Source of the DNA: Athripsodes cinereus
Lineage: Eukaryota > Arthropoda > Insecta > Trichoptera > Leptoceridae
NCBI GenBank assembly: GCA_947579605.1
Contig: OX388313.1
Coordinates: forward strand, 3,906,001-3,970,000
DNA: 64,000 bases
Reading direction: 5' to 3'
In this document: positions 1 through 9,486 of the stretch, in pieces
Layout: every line of letters starts with the position of its first letter
Numbering within the stretch: position 1 is the stretch's first letter
Program-made: the position numbers and the translations under genes
The notes under the pieces: generated by a model
Database searches by the model: none
The model's input: only the letters and a program-made list of their open reading frames with translations
Told to the model about the DNA's origin: nothing

Positions 1-250
1 GTTCTTACTGCATGTTTAGGTATTTTTTATTTCATAAAATATTATGCAATATGAAATAAAAATGATTTCAAAAATAGAGCTGTATGTTTATAAACATAAG
101 TGCATCATATTTTTTTAAATAACTTTTAAATAGAAAAACTTATATTAATTACAAACTTCAAACTGCCATAGCTCAAAACATTGTTATAGGTAGATAGAAC
201 CTTTTCAAAGTAAGGTAACGAGATGTCATGATGGGATGGATGTTTCTGTA
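1..250. other. AT-rich sequence, nothing recognised
   Basis: No coding signal, RNA gene or repeat recognised by eye. Confidence 0.5.
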
Positions 251-332
251 AAAAAAGTAGTAGCGTCGAAACTCTGTATCACGCACTCCTAAAGGAAGTT
301 CACATATATTATGTATATGTATCGTTAACAAC
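251..332 (+). repeat. Direct repeat, left copy, flanking a LINE fragment
   Basis: About 80 bp that recurs at 701-782 with substitutions and small indels. Shared pieces include AGTAGCGTCGAA and CACTCCTAAAGG. The two copies bracket the LINE 3' fragment at 331-702. They are far longer than the usual LINE target-site duplication, so this may be a small local duplication instead. Confidence 0.65.
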
Positions 333-702
333 GAATATTAGAAGAATGAGCGGATGCAAGAAGAGTGTTGTGGACAGAATGCGCGTGAATAAACTACGGT
401 GGTTTGGACATGTTGAACGAATGAACGAGGTATGAATGACAAAACGGATATACTAGTCTGAAAGAAAGGGTGTGAGGAAACGCGGGCGTCCGAGAACCAC
501 GTGGCTTGATTATGTGGATCAAATTCTCAAGGACGGGCGCGTGTTGAGTAAGAGGAACCGACGTGCGTGTATGAAAAACTGTATGAATGTGGAAGAAGCG
601 AAGGAAGTGTGTAAAGATAGATCTGTTTGGCGTTCCGTTCTCTCTACCTACCCCACTTGGGTTACGGCGTGAGGGAATAGAATAGAATAGGATAGAATAG
701 AA
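331..702 (+). mobile_element. LINE 3' fragment with reverse-transcriptase C-terminus (family L1)
   Basis: Remnant of the C-terminal end of a non-LTR retrotransposon polyprotein. The readable part includes a WFGHVERM-like motif near 400, then the open stretch 472-672 with RGRPRTTW and a C-terminal C-K-D-x-S-x-W-R-S motif. These are typical of the region downstream of the RT in RTE-like insect LINEs. The frame is broken between 430 and 470. The 3' tail is an (ATAGA)-type repeat at about 674-700. Related copies lie at 5930-6340 (+), 18872-19170 (-), 55456-55825 (+) and 59085-59240 (-). It is 5'-truncated and non-functional. Confidence 0.75.
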
Positions 703-782
703 AAAAGAAGTAGCGTCGAAGCTCTGTGTGTGCACTCCTAAAGGTAGTTCACATAATATTATCTATGTGTATCATATACAAC
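701..782 (+). repeat. Direct repeat, right copy, flanking a LINE fragment
   Basis: Right-hand counterpart of 251-332. The copies differ at several positions, so the event is not recent. Confidence 0.65.
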
Positions 783-1384
783 AGACCTACCTAGTTAATA
801 CCTATTCAAATAGGTTGACTATCGGTGAGAAGAATGGAATTATTTATCTAGAGTGTTCTTAAAAATTATAAATAGGTATAGTTAATAACAATTTCAATGC
901 CATCGATCATAAACTTTTGCAAACCAGAGTCCGGCAGTGAAAAGATTAAAAAGAATGATAAAAAAGAGTGAAAAAATCCATTCATGATAAAAAAAATCAA
1001 TCTTGTCTGCTTAGTATTATAATATTACCAATATACCTACTTGATAAATGTCTACTCAAAGTTTATAGTGGGATGGGTAAGGGTAAAAAAGTAATTAAAC
1101 TTTATTAAGATAAAAAAAATATTAATTAAGAAGAAGGATGCAGATAATTTTAAGTTTAAAAAAGGGAAAAATGTGGTGAGAGAAATGAAATCTTAATATC
1201 TTTATATTTATAAGTTGATTTGTGACGTCTCCCGTCATCATCCCGCACCCCTTGTGAGACAGGCAGAAAGAATCGAGCGCCACTTATTCCAAACGATGCA
1301 TGCTTTGATTTAAGAATCATTTCTTAAATTATGCTTTTCTATTCTTATATATTTGTGTATATGTATATTTATTTTAATTGGAGA
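783..1384. other. AT-rich gap, nothing recognised
   Basis: Contains poly-A-rich stretches and no supported gene. No family was recognised. Confidence 0.45.
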
Positions 1385-1500
1385 TACGTCAATGCAATGT
1401 GATTAATTGGAAGAAATTTACTATAAAGTAATAATCTCGCATTTTATATTGGGTTAGTTGGAAGAGATCGAGTCTTTGAGATAAACTCGCTCTCCTGTGT
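1385..1500 (+). repeat. LINE 3'-UTR remnant with short hairpin
   Basis: Two successive versions of the motif (T)TGGAAGA followed by a short hairpin and then ATAA(A)CTCGC. The first has stem TTACT/AGTAA at 1418-1431. The same architecture with different stem bases occurs at 10546, 22421, 53893 and 56307, which identifies it as a LINE 3'-end signal. Confidence 0.6.
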
Positions 1501-1537
1501 ACACTAATTACATCTAATTCGAATGCATTTTATATTA

Positions 1538-1612
1538 AACAAGCTTTTGTAACCCGGCATTGCTCGGGTTTAAATAAACAAAAACCGTGCAAATACATGG
1601 GTTAAAACTGGT
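1538..1612 (+). repeat. Dispersed repeat with AACCCGGCAT...CTCGGGTTT terminus
   Basis: Matches 22664-22738 over about 70 bp, including AACCCGGCAT, GCTCGGGTTTAAA and a downstream AAATAC-TG-GTTAAAAC piece. CCCG and CGGG can pair. It resembles one end of a widespread insect retroelement, but the family is not certain. Confidence 0.5.
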
Positions 1613-1756
1613 ATTTTTAGATTGTAGTACCTACATAAATCTTCAAGTGATTTGCCATGAAAAGTAAAGAAAAATATTAGGCGAAAATAAATAGGTTCTT
1701 ATGGCTAGTACCGAGGTACTTTTGTATTTATTTATACAAAAAATCAATTAACATTG

Positions 1757-2262
1757 TTTATGGATTTTTTACATAATACTATTCTTATTCTACAGTATGG
1801 ATTTCTATGGTCTCATAATATCCTCCATTATGAAAATAGCTCAAAATGTCAAAAATATGCAATTTTTATTCTCATAATTCAAGATTTTTTGTCATCAGCA
1901 ATCACAATGTTTCATTATGTAAACAGTCCCTAATTATTTAGTTTCAGTATTGTTTTATTTATTGTTACATCCATTTTGAAATTAATTCAATACAATGAAA
2001 AATGTTTGACTATAAATATTGGATTTTCATACATTCGCTTGGCAATTTTGTCAAGCGAATGTATGGGAATCTCATTAAAATTGTAATATCTTTATCAATA
2101 CATAAGATATTTAAAATGTTTTTAGCCTTAAACCTGCCCAGGAGATGAGACCTCGTATAGAGTGTATTATTTTACTTCTGTCTTTCCTTATTTCAGAGTC
2201 CATTGAGGACATACGCACATACGAACCGACTCAAATATTTATATGTGGATTGTATGAATTGT
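1757..2262 (+). repeat. Unclassified 0.5-kb dispersed repeat, copy A
   Basis: Aligns by eye with 30150-30605 over almost its whole length. The most conserved core is 2095-2210, which includes CCCAGGAGATGAGACCTCGT and TTTCCTTATTTCAG. No open frame, TIR or tRNA-like promoter is visible. The class is unknown. Confidence 0.65.
2028..2065. repeat. Perfect 14-bp hairpin inside dispersed repeat copy A
   Basis: CATACATTCGCTTG at 2028-2041 and its exact complement at 2052-2065, with a 10-base loop. The other copy of the host repeat (near 30400) lacks the hairpin, so it arose or was inserted in this copy only. Confidence 0.75.
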
Positions 2263-2582
2263 GATCAATGTACAGAAAAGAATGAATAAATAATAAAATA
2301 TATTATTTTTTTAACAATGTTATATAAAAAAAATCATGATGTGCATAGTGAATAAATAAATAAATAAATAAATAGATATATTTGATACGAAGGCACGGAG
2401 AGCACAATCTGCATGTTGATTAGTTTATTTTTATTTTATTTTAACACAATATAGGCCTGTATAAGTATACAGATAAACCTTTAAATATCACAGTCATTTA
2501 ACACATGTACAAAAATATAAAAATATAACTACCTATACTTACTCTAGTTAAAGTCAAGAAATAAAAATTAAAATTTATATAC

Positions 2583-2815
2583 AAACTAGCTGGCCCAGCG
2601 AACTTCGTACCGCCTAAGAATCAATGAACGATTTCATACATACATCTTCTTCCCCTTGTCCTAGTTCGGTCGGGGGCCCATTACCCCTAAGTATCTCCTC
2701 CAGAGATAACTGTCCACCGCTGCTTCCAGGACCTCTGGCCACTCCAAACCTAGCCTTTCAACACATGTTCGACACCTGCCCTATCTTCTGCCCTCTCCCA
2801 CTGACTTTATGAATG
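2583..2815 (-). mobile_element. RTE-like LINE 3' fragment (family R1), antisense
   Basis: The reverse complement of 2640-2812 matches 30945-31125 almost base for base. It encodes the conserved C-terminus with an LGLEWPEVLE-like motif and ends in the same AAGAAGATGTAT tail. An ACTAGCTGG...CGAACTTCGTA piece at 2586-2612, common at ends of insect retroelements, adjoins it. The antisense strand looks open for 62 codons, but that is only a shadow. Confidence 0.7.
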
Positions 2816-2884
2816 ATTAATAATATTAATCTCTTTACAAACTCCCGTAATTGTCAAAGTGTGTCATCGAAGGTATAGTGTAAA

Positions 2885-3285
2885 AAAATATAATTCATTT
2901 GGAACTTTCGCAGTTTAGCGGCCCCACCCGTTGTCGAGTACTTTTTTCCATGTAAAAGTAATATTTTCGAAACTTGAGGAAATTGTTGCCATATGGTGAA
3001 TTATTTTTTTGTCACCAAATTTTTGAAAAATTCTTTTATAGGAAAAAAAAATCGCAACTATGAAACTTGAGCGGCCCCACCCGTTGTCGAGTAATATGTA
3101 CGGAATTTTAGGAAATTAATTTTCGAAGTGGATTTTTTTTGCCGGCAAATTAAAATAATTCTACATATGGCAACAATTTCCTCAAGTTTCAAAAATATTA
3201 CCTTTTCTATGGAAAAAAAGTACTCGACAACGGGTGGGGCCGCTAAACTGCGAAAGTTACATTCATTTTTTTTACATAGACAATT
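2885..3285. mobile_element. Fold-back (inverted-repeat) element with a third arm copy in the loop
   Basis: Left arm 2903-2995 and right arm 3164-3258 are inverted copies of about 94 bp. Both contain the GC-rich block GCGGCCCCACCCGTTGTCGA in opposite orientation, with only a few differences. A third copy of that block (3071-3093) lies in the loop in left-arm orientation. No transposase is present. A fold-back MITE is the simplest reading. The short open frames on both strands are products of the palindrome. Confidence 0.7.
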
Positions 3286-3289
3286 CACA

Positions 3290-3508
3290 CACATCGAGCT
3301 AGTCCCAAACTTAGATGAATCTTGATTATGGGTAGGTACTAACGCGACGATACACACATATACAATGCACTATATACAAATACATATATATGTAACACCC
3401 AGACCCAGGACAATTTGAAAAAGGTCATTCTTCCCTTTGCCCTGTCCGGGAATCGAACCCGGGACCTCGTGACTCAAAGGAAAGAGCTCCGCGCCACACC
3501 GGCCGACA
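3290..3508 (-). mobile_element. tRNA-derived SINE, family S1, near full length
   Basis: Read on the minus strand, it starts GTCGGCCGGTGTGGCGCGGA (A-box region) and has a B box GGGTTCGATTCCCGG. The body reads AGAATGACCTTTTTCAAATT, then GTCCTGGGTCTGGGTGTTAC, and the 3' part is TTTGGGACTAGCTCGAT. Other copies are at 35886, 36972, 51425 (3' part only) and 61252. It is non-coding and would need an autonomous LINE to move. Confidence 0.8.
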
Positions 3509-3509
3509 T

Positions 3510-4060
3510 GAACAATTTATGTTGAACAATTATACTTAACTCAGATTTGTTTATAAATTATCTACAGTACGTAATATAATTATGTATGTAGGTACAAATT
3601 TTTTTTTCAGGTAGATTTTACCTATTCATTTAAAATTTATAAAAATTCTTTCCATGATTTTTTAAAATTGAAATATCAGAACTACAGATGTTAAATTGTA
3701 TGGATAACGATTCTAATTTGAGAATGTATAGAAAAATTATCATATAAATAGGCCAATCTATAAAAAAAACTTCATTGTTGATTTTGTATAATTCTCCATA
3801 TTGCATTTTTTTATTGAAATTAAAAATGTACGGCGTAAATAATTTTCTTCGTAATTTTTCTTCTCTGTCTGCAAATTTCACTACACAATCTTGCATCAGA
3901 ACTACCTACATGAACACATTCTTATTTTCATCTTTAATAGCACAATTTTTGGTTCAATAATAATTTTCCATCTGCAAAAATAAAATACAATTTCAAATAT
4001 AATCTGTGCACGTCCACATTTATGTGACAGAATATCTATCGATACATAAATATTAGTCGA
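3510..4060. other. AT-rich gap with one arm of a direct repeat
   Basis: Holds the direct repeat 3793-3880 (see 4616-4697). The short open frames here are low-complexity and match no family I know. Confidence 0.4.
3793..3880 (+). repeat. Direct repeat, left copy
   Basis: Shares CTCCATATTG, GAAATTAAAAATGTA and GGCGTAAATAATTTTCTTC with 4616-4697. The pair brackets the TIR element at 4061-4486. Confidence 0.6.
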
Positions 4061-4486
4061 ATAATTCTGTTGTTACATGGCAATAGGTTGTATCTCGCAT
4101 TTTTTGCGTTTTCAAGTTTGTTCCATAAAATGCTCAAAATAGTGTAATATTTGATGTGACAAAAGTATATGTCTCTTTATAGTCAGAATAAAGAGAGAAA
4201 AGACGTCACTTATTGACATGTAGAAAGATTGTTTTCTTCAACATGGCAAAAAAACTCAAATATTTTTAAACTGCAAGAAATTATTTAGTGAATGTTACAT
4301 ACATCTTGTAGAAGAAATTATTAAGAGAATGTTACATCTATCTTGTAGAAATAATAATTACCTTCATTTTGATATATAATGCTCGAAATTTGGCTGAAAT
4401 ATCTGTTTTGCAAACTTTGTTTTTGCTCTCCTGTAAAATTATGTTTTAGTGAGATACAACCTATTGCCATGTAACTACCGAATTAT
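4061..4486. mobile_element. Non-autonomous TIR element, 426 bp
   Basis: Terminal inverted repeats of 36 bp (4061-4096 and 4451-4486) differ at about three positions. They share TTACATGGCAATAGGTTGTA. The interior is AT-rich and carries an imperfect tandem of TGTTACAT...ATCTTGTAGAA at 4288-4350. No transposase. The superfamily cannot be assigned because no clear target-site duplication is visible. Confidence 0.65.
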
Positions 4487-4615
4487 AGTAAACAAATATT
4501 AGTACACATTTCGTTCATATTAGTTATAGTAATTTGGTTCTTAATATAGCAGAACCTACGGATTATTTTAGCACAATGCAACAGGCGACGTGGGGGCGCT
4601 AATAGCGTATGGACT

Positions 4616-4697
4616 CTCCATATTGTTTTTATTTTTGAAATTAAAAATGTATGGCGTAAATAATTTTCTTCATATTGTTTCTTCCCGTGAATTTGTA
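4616..4697 (+). repeat. Direct repeat, right copy
   Basis: Right-hand counterpart of 3793-3880. Confidence 0.6.
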
Positions 4698-4729
4698 AGA
4701 TGTTTTAATAGCCTATAGTTTAATCCGGG

Positions 4730-4828
4730 CGGAGAAGAATCCAACAAATCAGAGATCATTCAAATCGGTACAGCCATTCTTGAGTTATAAGTGTTGTAAC
4801 ACACACGTCTTCCTTTTATATATTAGAT
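4730..4828 (+). mobile_element. Retroelement 3' end (RTE-like)
   Basis: Carries TCAAATCGGTACAGCCATTC, then TTGAGTTATAAGTGT, ending CTTCCTTTTATATATTAGAT. Insect RTE-like elements commonly end this way. A related end, with TTCGGTTCAGCCGTTCTCAA, is at 36390-36475. Confidence 0.5.
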
Positions 4829-4881
4829 ACAATAAATTCATTAAAAATACATTCATAAACCATATACCCAAATCAAGTTGC

Positions 4882-5544
4882 AATTATTCCGCTGGTTACC
4901 CCGCTTTTGTATCATGCCGTGCGATAATATAGTGATATATTTAGTATCCTATTAAACTATTATAGGTAGTAAAGTAATTATTCCGCTGGTTTCCCCACTT
5001 TTGTATCATGCCGTGCGATAATATAGTGATATATTTAGTATCCTATTAAACTATTATAGGTAGTAAAGTAATTATTCCGCTGGTTTCCCCACTTTTGTAT
5101 CATGCCGTGCGATAATATAGTGATATATTTAGTATCCTATTAAACTATTATAGGTAGTAAAGTAATTATTCCGCTGGTTTCCCCACTTTTGTATCATGCC
5201 GTGCGATAATATAGTGATATATTTAGTATCCTATTAAACTATTATAGGTAGTAAAGTAATTATTCCGCTGGTTTCCCCACTTTTGTATCATGCCGTGCGA
5301 TAATATAGTGATATATTTAGTATCCTATTAAACTATTATAGGTAGTAAAGTAATTATTCCGCTGGTTTCCCCACTTTTGTATCATGCCGTGCGATAATAT
5401 AGTGATATATATTATTTAGTATCCTATTAAACTATTATAGGTAGTAAAGTAATTATTCCGCTGGTTTCCCCACTTTTGTATCATGCCGTGCGATAATATA
5501 GTGATATATTTAGTATCCTATTAAACTATTATAGGTAGTAAAGT
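4882..5544 (+). repeat. 94-bp minisatellite, seven copies
   Basis: Units start at 4882, 4976, 5070, 5164, 5258, 5352 and 5451. The sixth unit is 99 bp because of a 5-bp insertion in its ATATATT segment. Units are nearly identical: the first differs by TTACCCCGC where the others read TTTCCCCAC. The first half of each unit (CCGCTGGTTTCCCCACTTTT...ATGCCGTGCGATA) resembles the 3' end of repeat family R225, so the array was probably seeded by an R225 copy. Confidence 0.9.
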
Positions 5545-5925
5545 AATTATTTTATTATTCTAATATAAATTTAATTATTATTAATAATATCTGATACAAA
5601 ACACTCATAGTGCATACTAAAGTTGATGACACAAATAACTTTATTGCCCATAAATTTAACAGCTGCACAAATGCATGTTACAATATTAATATTATTCTTT
5701 ATTGCATAGCAAGGAAATAAATAGATTTTCCACTCTTTCCTATAAGTTTTCATGTAAATTGTAAAAGATTATTAGATATTCATTAAGACTACAATTTTCG
5801 AAGAGGAAACACTATGAAAGTTAATAATACCTATAAACCGCTCTAGATTAATCATTCCAGTTAATTACACTCACACATCGTCAACCTTTTTGAATAGGTA
5901 TTAACTAGGTAGGTATATGTTGGTA
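5545..5925. other. AT-rich gap, nothing recognised
   Basis: Begins with the last bases of an eighth, incomplete minisatellite unit. A 60-codon minus-strand open frame at 5571-5753 shows no family resemblance. Confidence 0.4.
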
Positions 5926-5929
5926 TATG

Positions 5930-6340
5930 TTGTATATGTATGCAAGCGAAACGTGGACATGGTTGAAGAGGGATGAAATTGGAATAGATGCTGTGGAGAT
6001 GAGATCGCTGAGGAGAATGGTTGGTAAAACGTTGCGTGATCTATCACGCAACTCTTGTGAGGAATGAGGATATTAGAAGATTGAGTGGATGCAAAAGAGT
6101 GTTGTAGATAGAATACGTGTACGAATGGAAGAGGAAAAAATGACAAACAGGATGTAGTTGTCTGAAAGGAGGGGTGATTCGTACTAATGAATTGTTTGTA
6201 CTATCTCTGGTCCTAATCTGATAGTACGTACCAATGATTCGTTGTGAAATTTCGTTAGTATTTTTCTCAGTGTGGCTTGACCATGTAGATCAAATTCTCA
6301 AGGACTCAGCCAAATATATCTTCTTGGTCATTCTGTCCTC
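5930..6340 (+). mobile_element. LINE fragment, family L1, interrupted by a half-MITE
   Basis: Degenerate copy of the L1 C-terminal region. Recognisable pieces include ATGCTGTGGAGATGAGATCG, GGATATTAGAAGA and GGCTTGACCATGTAGATCAA. Between 6174 and about 6275 the coding similarity is interrupted by one arm of the palindromic MITE found whole at 9487-9744. Confidence 0.6.
6174..6275 (+). mobile_element. Single arm of palindromic MITE family M1
   Basis: Matches the right half of the element at 9487-9744: GATTCGTACTAATGAATTGT, then TGATAGTACGTACCAATGAT, ending TTAGTATTTTTCTCAGT. Only one arm is present, so this is a deleted or solo copy. It replaces the GRPR-encoding part of the surrounding LINE fragment. 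Confidence 0.7.
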
Positions 6341-6750
6341 ATTCATTCTTTCCAAAATATCGTAATTAATTTACATTCATCCTTGTTATTTTGAAATTTG
6401 AGATACTTCTTCAAGAAGTAAGTAAGAAGTGCGAAGTTTCAGTTTAGTTGTGTTCCCAAACAATGCGTTGTGAAAAGTGTTTTATGTAGGTCTTTAACTA
6501 GGTCTTAGAATGGATAGTAGGCAGACATTAAAACTAGAATTGTAAACATAATGATATTATTAGTCTAAGATACATAACATACTTTATAAATATGATTACT
6601 AATGTCAACAATGCAAGACAAATGTCAACAATATTGTAGGTATATATCTCCCTACTTAATTTTACATTTCTTGATAACGCCTAGTAAATAACATTATAAT
6701 AATGGCAATGAGATATCTAACATAACCAATTTTCAAGGAAATATATATAC
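6341..6750. other. Gap, nothing recognised
   Basis: AT-rich, with no supported gene or named repeat. Confidence 0.4.
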
Positions 6751-6754
6751 GTGA

Positions 6755-6880
6755 ATATAACCCTCCTTTACACGAGACTTGTCTCTATAAGGAGGATGTT
6801 TAGATTTAAGTTTTATCAAATAGTCTATGTATTGTAATGTCTGTATAATATTATTGTTAAATAAAATAAATAAAAAAAAA
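6755..6880 (+). mobile_element. LINE 3' end, family T1, with hairpin and A-rich tail
   Basis: Contains ACGAGACTTGTCTCTATAAG and then GATGTTTAGATTTAAGTTTT, ending in AAATAAATAAA plus poly-A. CCTCCTT...AAGGAGG encloses GAGAC-TT-GTCTC and makes a two-part hairpin at 6762-6795. Copies are at 59392-59525 and 61471-61568. Confidence 0.65.
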
Positions 6881-6959
6881 AAAATAGATTGGATTTGTGA
6901 ATTCGACAAATCAAAGCTTCCTAAATTTATTTCCTTAATTATAAAGTAAAAATTACGAT

Positions 6960-7230
6960 TTGCAGACAGCGCGTTTTACGATATTTCGGGCACGTTGCAA
7001 GAAGAGAGCATGACAACCTGAAAAAAGTAATTATGACTGGGGTTGTAGAAGGGAGGAGGGGAAGGGGCAGAGTGCCAATAAGATGGAGCGACCAAATTAA
7101 GGAGGCCACACAGAACTCACTTCACGGGGTCTTACACATGGCGGAGGATCGCTCAACATGGAGACAGATGGTTTACAGAACGAGGCATGATGGTCACGAT
7201 CCTCAGGATTGAGGAACCGACAGAGATGAT
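6960..7230 (+). mobile_element. LINE 3' fragment with RT C-terminus (family L2)
   Basis: The frame reads a degenerate RYFGHVARRE-like motif, then a GRGRVPIRWSDQIKEA-like motif, then A-E-D-R-S-T-W-R and HDPQD. This is the conserved C-terminus of RTE/CR1-like insect polyproteins. It is 5'-truncated. A related fragment ending HDPQH lies at 61760-61950. Confidence 0.7.
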
Positions 7231-7397
7231 GAATGATAAAGTAAAAAAAATATGGAGACAATCAAGTATTTTTAAATATGGCGTCCTTGAAGTCATATTA
7301 CGAGTAAATGATGGTTTGTAAATTGTCTATTGGGATTAAAATGAAAATAGCTTAAGAGAGATTAGTGGATTTTTTTAACATCGCTATGGTATAAAGC

Positions 7398-7475
7398 GCT
7401 TAAAGCAGCCTTAGCCGATTCGTAAGAGTTGGAACACCTAATAATACTCTCTTCTCTACCAAGTGTTACATATTA
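7398..7475 (+). repeat. Dispersed repeat family X, copy
   Basis: Pattern AGCC(TT/AA)AGCC-ATTCGTAAG-TTGGAACACC-AATACTCTCT. Other copies are at 8010-8165 (two in tandem), 17795-17830, 21785-21870 and 62805-62880. Class unknown. Confidence 0.55.
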
Positions 7476-7652
7476 TCTTGCGATTGAACCATACCTATCG
7501 TAATATTATGTGTCATATAAACACTTTCGTAGGTGTGAAAATTCCCAGTTTATACGAAAAGCAAAAAACTACTTCAAATAAAAACAAAAAATACAAAAAT
7601 CTAAGTAGGTACCTAATAATAACGAATACGATGCTGAAGTCACATCTCTAAA

Positions 7653-7725
7653 TGGCTCAGTGATAGAGCGTTGAACTATCAACATAGAGATACTGGTTTT
7701 AATCCCAAGCGACAATTGGAATTTT
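7653..7725 (+). repeat. tRNA-like sequence, probably a SINE head
   Basis: TGGCTCAGTGATAGAGCGTT resembles a tRNA A box and D arm. GGTTTTAATCCC about 45 bases on is a weak B box. The acceptor stem does not pair, so this is not a functional tRNA gene. Confidence 0.35.
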
Positions 7726-7843
7726 CATCGAGAATACCATATAACAATTAGTGACGGTGACAATTTGTTAGACGAAATGCTTCACAACAATGAGTCCAGT
7801 CCCCCATTGCGAACAAAAAAACTAATATATCTATCTACACAAT

Positions 7844-7960
7844 CGCGACATATCCCACGAGTGGGGTAGCCAGCAGGCAAGCTGCACGTTATAAACATGC
7901 AAACTGTCTTTTTCGTGCCAACAAAAATTCAGACATTTAGGATAATATATGAGAGACATA
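7844..7960 (-). repeat. R225 copy, minus strand
   Basis: R225 is a dispersed element of about 225 bp whose 3' part reads GCATGTTTATTACATGC, then CTGGCTACCCCACTTGTGGG and ATATGCCGTGATGG plus (TAG)n. This copy keeps the 3' part in reverse complement. Confidence 0.7.
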
Positions 7961-8009
7961 ATGAGTACAATGGAAATTCGTGAACGTTTCTAGAGTAAAG
8001 AAACTTAGA

Positions 8010-8165
8010 GCTTAAACCAGCCAAAGCCAGTTCAAAAGCATTGGAAACACCCAATACTCTCTCACTTCTCTCAAATGGATTCATAGAATGCTTAAACCAG
8101 CCAAAGCCAATTCGAAAGCATTGGAAGCACCCAATACTCTGTCTCTCTACTCTCAAATGGATTCA
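8010..8165 (+). repeat. Family X, two tandem copies of about 76 bp
   Basis: Two head-to-tail units each contain CTTAAACCAGCCAAAGCCA, AAAGCATTGGAA and CACCCAATACTCT, ending TCTCAAATGGATTCAT. They differ at several bases. The apparent short open frames over both strands come from the repeat. Confidence 0.7.
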
Positions 8166-8855
8166 TGATATTGATACAAATTTTTATTTTCTTTCTTTTG
8201 CATACTTTTTAGATTCACGAAATACACATTTCTACAATGAATAGTTCCGCTTGCTTGTTAAAAATAATACACATAAATTCACACAATAATTTTATCAAAC
8301 GTTATGCCATACATTCTTCAGTTCTTACTTGTGTGATATCATTTTAAGAAGTGCGAAATAGGTAGTATTGTTATTATTATTAACCTAATATAATAATATA
8401 TACAATGAAAATATTATATTATTTCATAGTAACAGAATTAGGTTTGTATATTATTTAAAATAATATGAATAATTCACTTTGAACAATAACATTCTTATCA
8501 TATGCTTTGTTATGCTATGTGGTATAACCAAATGAATGCAGATATTTTCAAATAACATTAATTCAAACATACCCATACTTAAATGTTGAATTTTAGTATA
8601 AAATTTTATACCAAATTTTACACGTAAATTGTTAGATTTGAAAATTAAATTTAACATAGTGATTCTGCGTTTTGTGTTCAGAGTTTTGCAGAACATATTG
8701 TATATTATTGAAATTTCTATAATTGATTCATTCATTCTATTCACTGTGTCAGTATTTAGGTAGATGAATTCCATAATACAATTTAAAAAAAACAAACGTT
8801 TTCTTCTAATATATGTTCTTTATTGAAAGAAACGTCTTTCGTCTTATAAAGATGA
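8166..8855. other. AT-rich gap, nothing recognised
   Basis: A 114-codon minus-strand open frame (8451-8795) is rich in I, N, L and F as expected of random AT-rich DNA. It has no recognised motif, so I do not call it a gene. Confidence 0.4.
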
Positions 8856-8859
8856 GATT

Positions 8860-9010
8860 GTCGGTAGCCTGGAGGTAGAGTCTTGGCCTCGTGAACAGGG
8901 GGTCCGTCGTGGTTCGATCCCAGGTGCCGGCAAACTCCCCTTTCACGACACAAGCTTTTAGCTTACTGTGAAAGGTGTATAGGGTTGTATTTGGGTTCAT
9001 AACAAAACCC
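8860..9010 (+). mobile_element. tRNA-derived SINE, family S2
   Basis: A box GGTAGCCTGGAGGTAGAGTC, B box GGTTCGATCCCAGG, then AAACTCCCCTTTCACG, AAGCTTTTAGCTT and GTGAAAGGTGTATAGG, ending TTGGGTTCATAAC. CCTTTCAC pairs with GTGAAAGG around the inner AAGC/GCTT stem, forming a long hairpin that is kept in the other copies at 10322 (-), 38181 (+) and 58032 (-). Confidence 0.8.
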
Positions 9011-9486
9011 AGATATCTTTTAAAAAATAAAAAAATTTAAAAAAATAAAAAAAAAATGTTTTTTAATTTCCTTTTATGATTGAGGTTTATTTACTGCATG
9101 AAATCATAATTTTAAAAATAATTTTAATTAAAAGAGTTTTACATTTTTTTTTTAAAGAATGGATTCAAAGAAAGGATCCGTCACTCTTTTCCGTAAGTTT
9201 TCAATGAAACATACATTTTAAATATATGAGAAAAATAAAAAAATAGAGAAAAATAAAAAATAAATAAACTGAGAAAAATACTAACGAAATTTCAAAAATA
9301 AAAAATTAAAAATAAAAAAATAGAGAAAAATAAAAAATAAATAAACTGAGAAAAATAGAAAAATAAAAAATAAGAAAAATACTAACAAAATTTAAAATAA
9401 AAATAAAAAATAAGAAAAATACTAACAAAATTTAATTTAATTTAATTTAATTTTTTTAACAAAATTTCAAAAATAAAAAATAAATA
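9011..9486 (+). repeat. A-rich low-complexity region with repeated M1-end sequence
   Basis: Dominated by AAATAAAAAA-type sequence following a SINE tail. ACTGAGAAAAATA-CTAAC-AAATTT, the outer end of MITE family M1, recurs about four times between 9270 and 9480, which suggests local tandem duplication of the MITE end. Confidence 0.55.

Noticed and set aside
3058..3357. Overlapping open frames on both strands with the same STTGGAA peptide
   Set aside because: They are the product of the palindromic fold-back element, not proteins.
4882..5544. CRISPR-like array
   Set aside because: Units are contiguous 94-bp tandem repeats with no variable spacers, in an evidently eukaryotic sequence.
8451..8795. 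114-codon minus-strand frame
   Set aside because: Composition is that of random AT-rich DNA and no family is recognisable.
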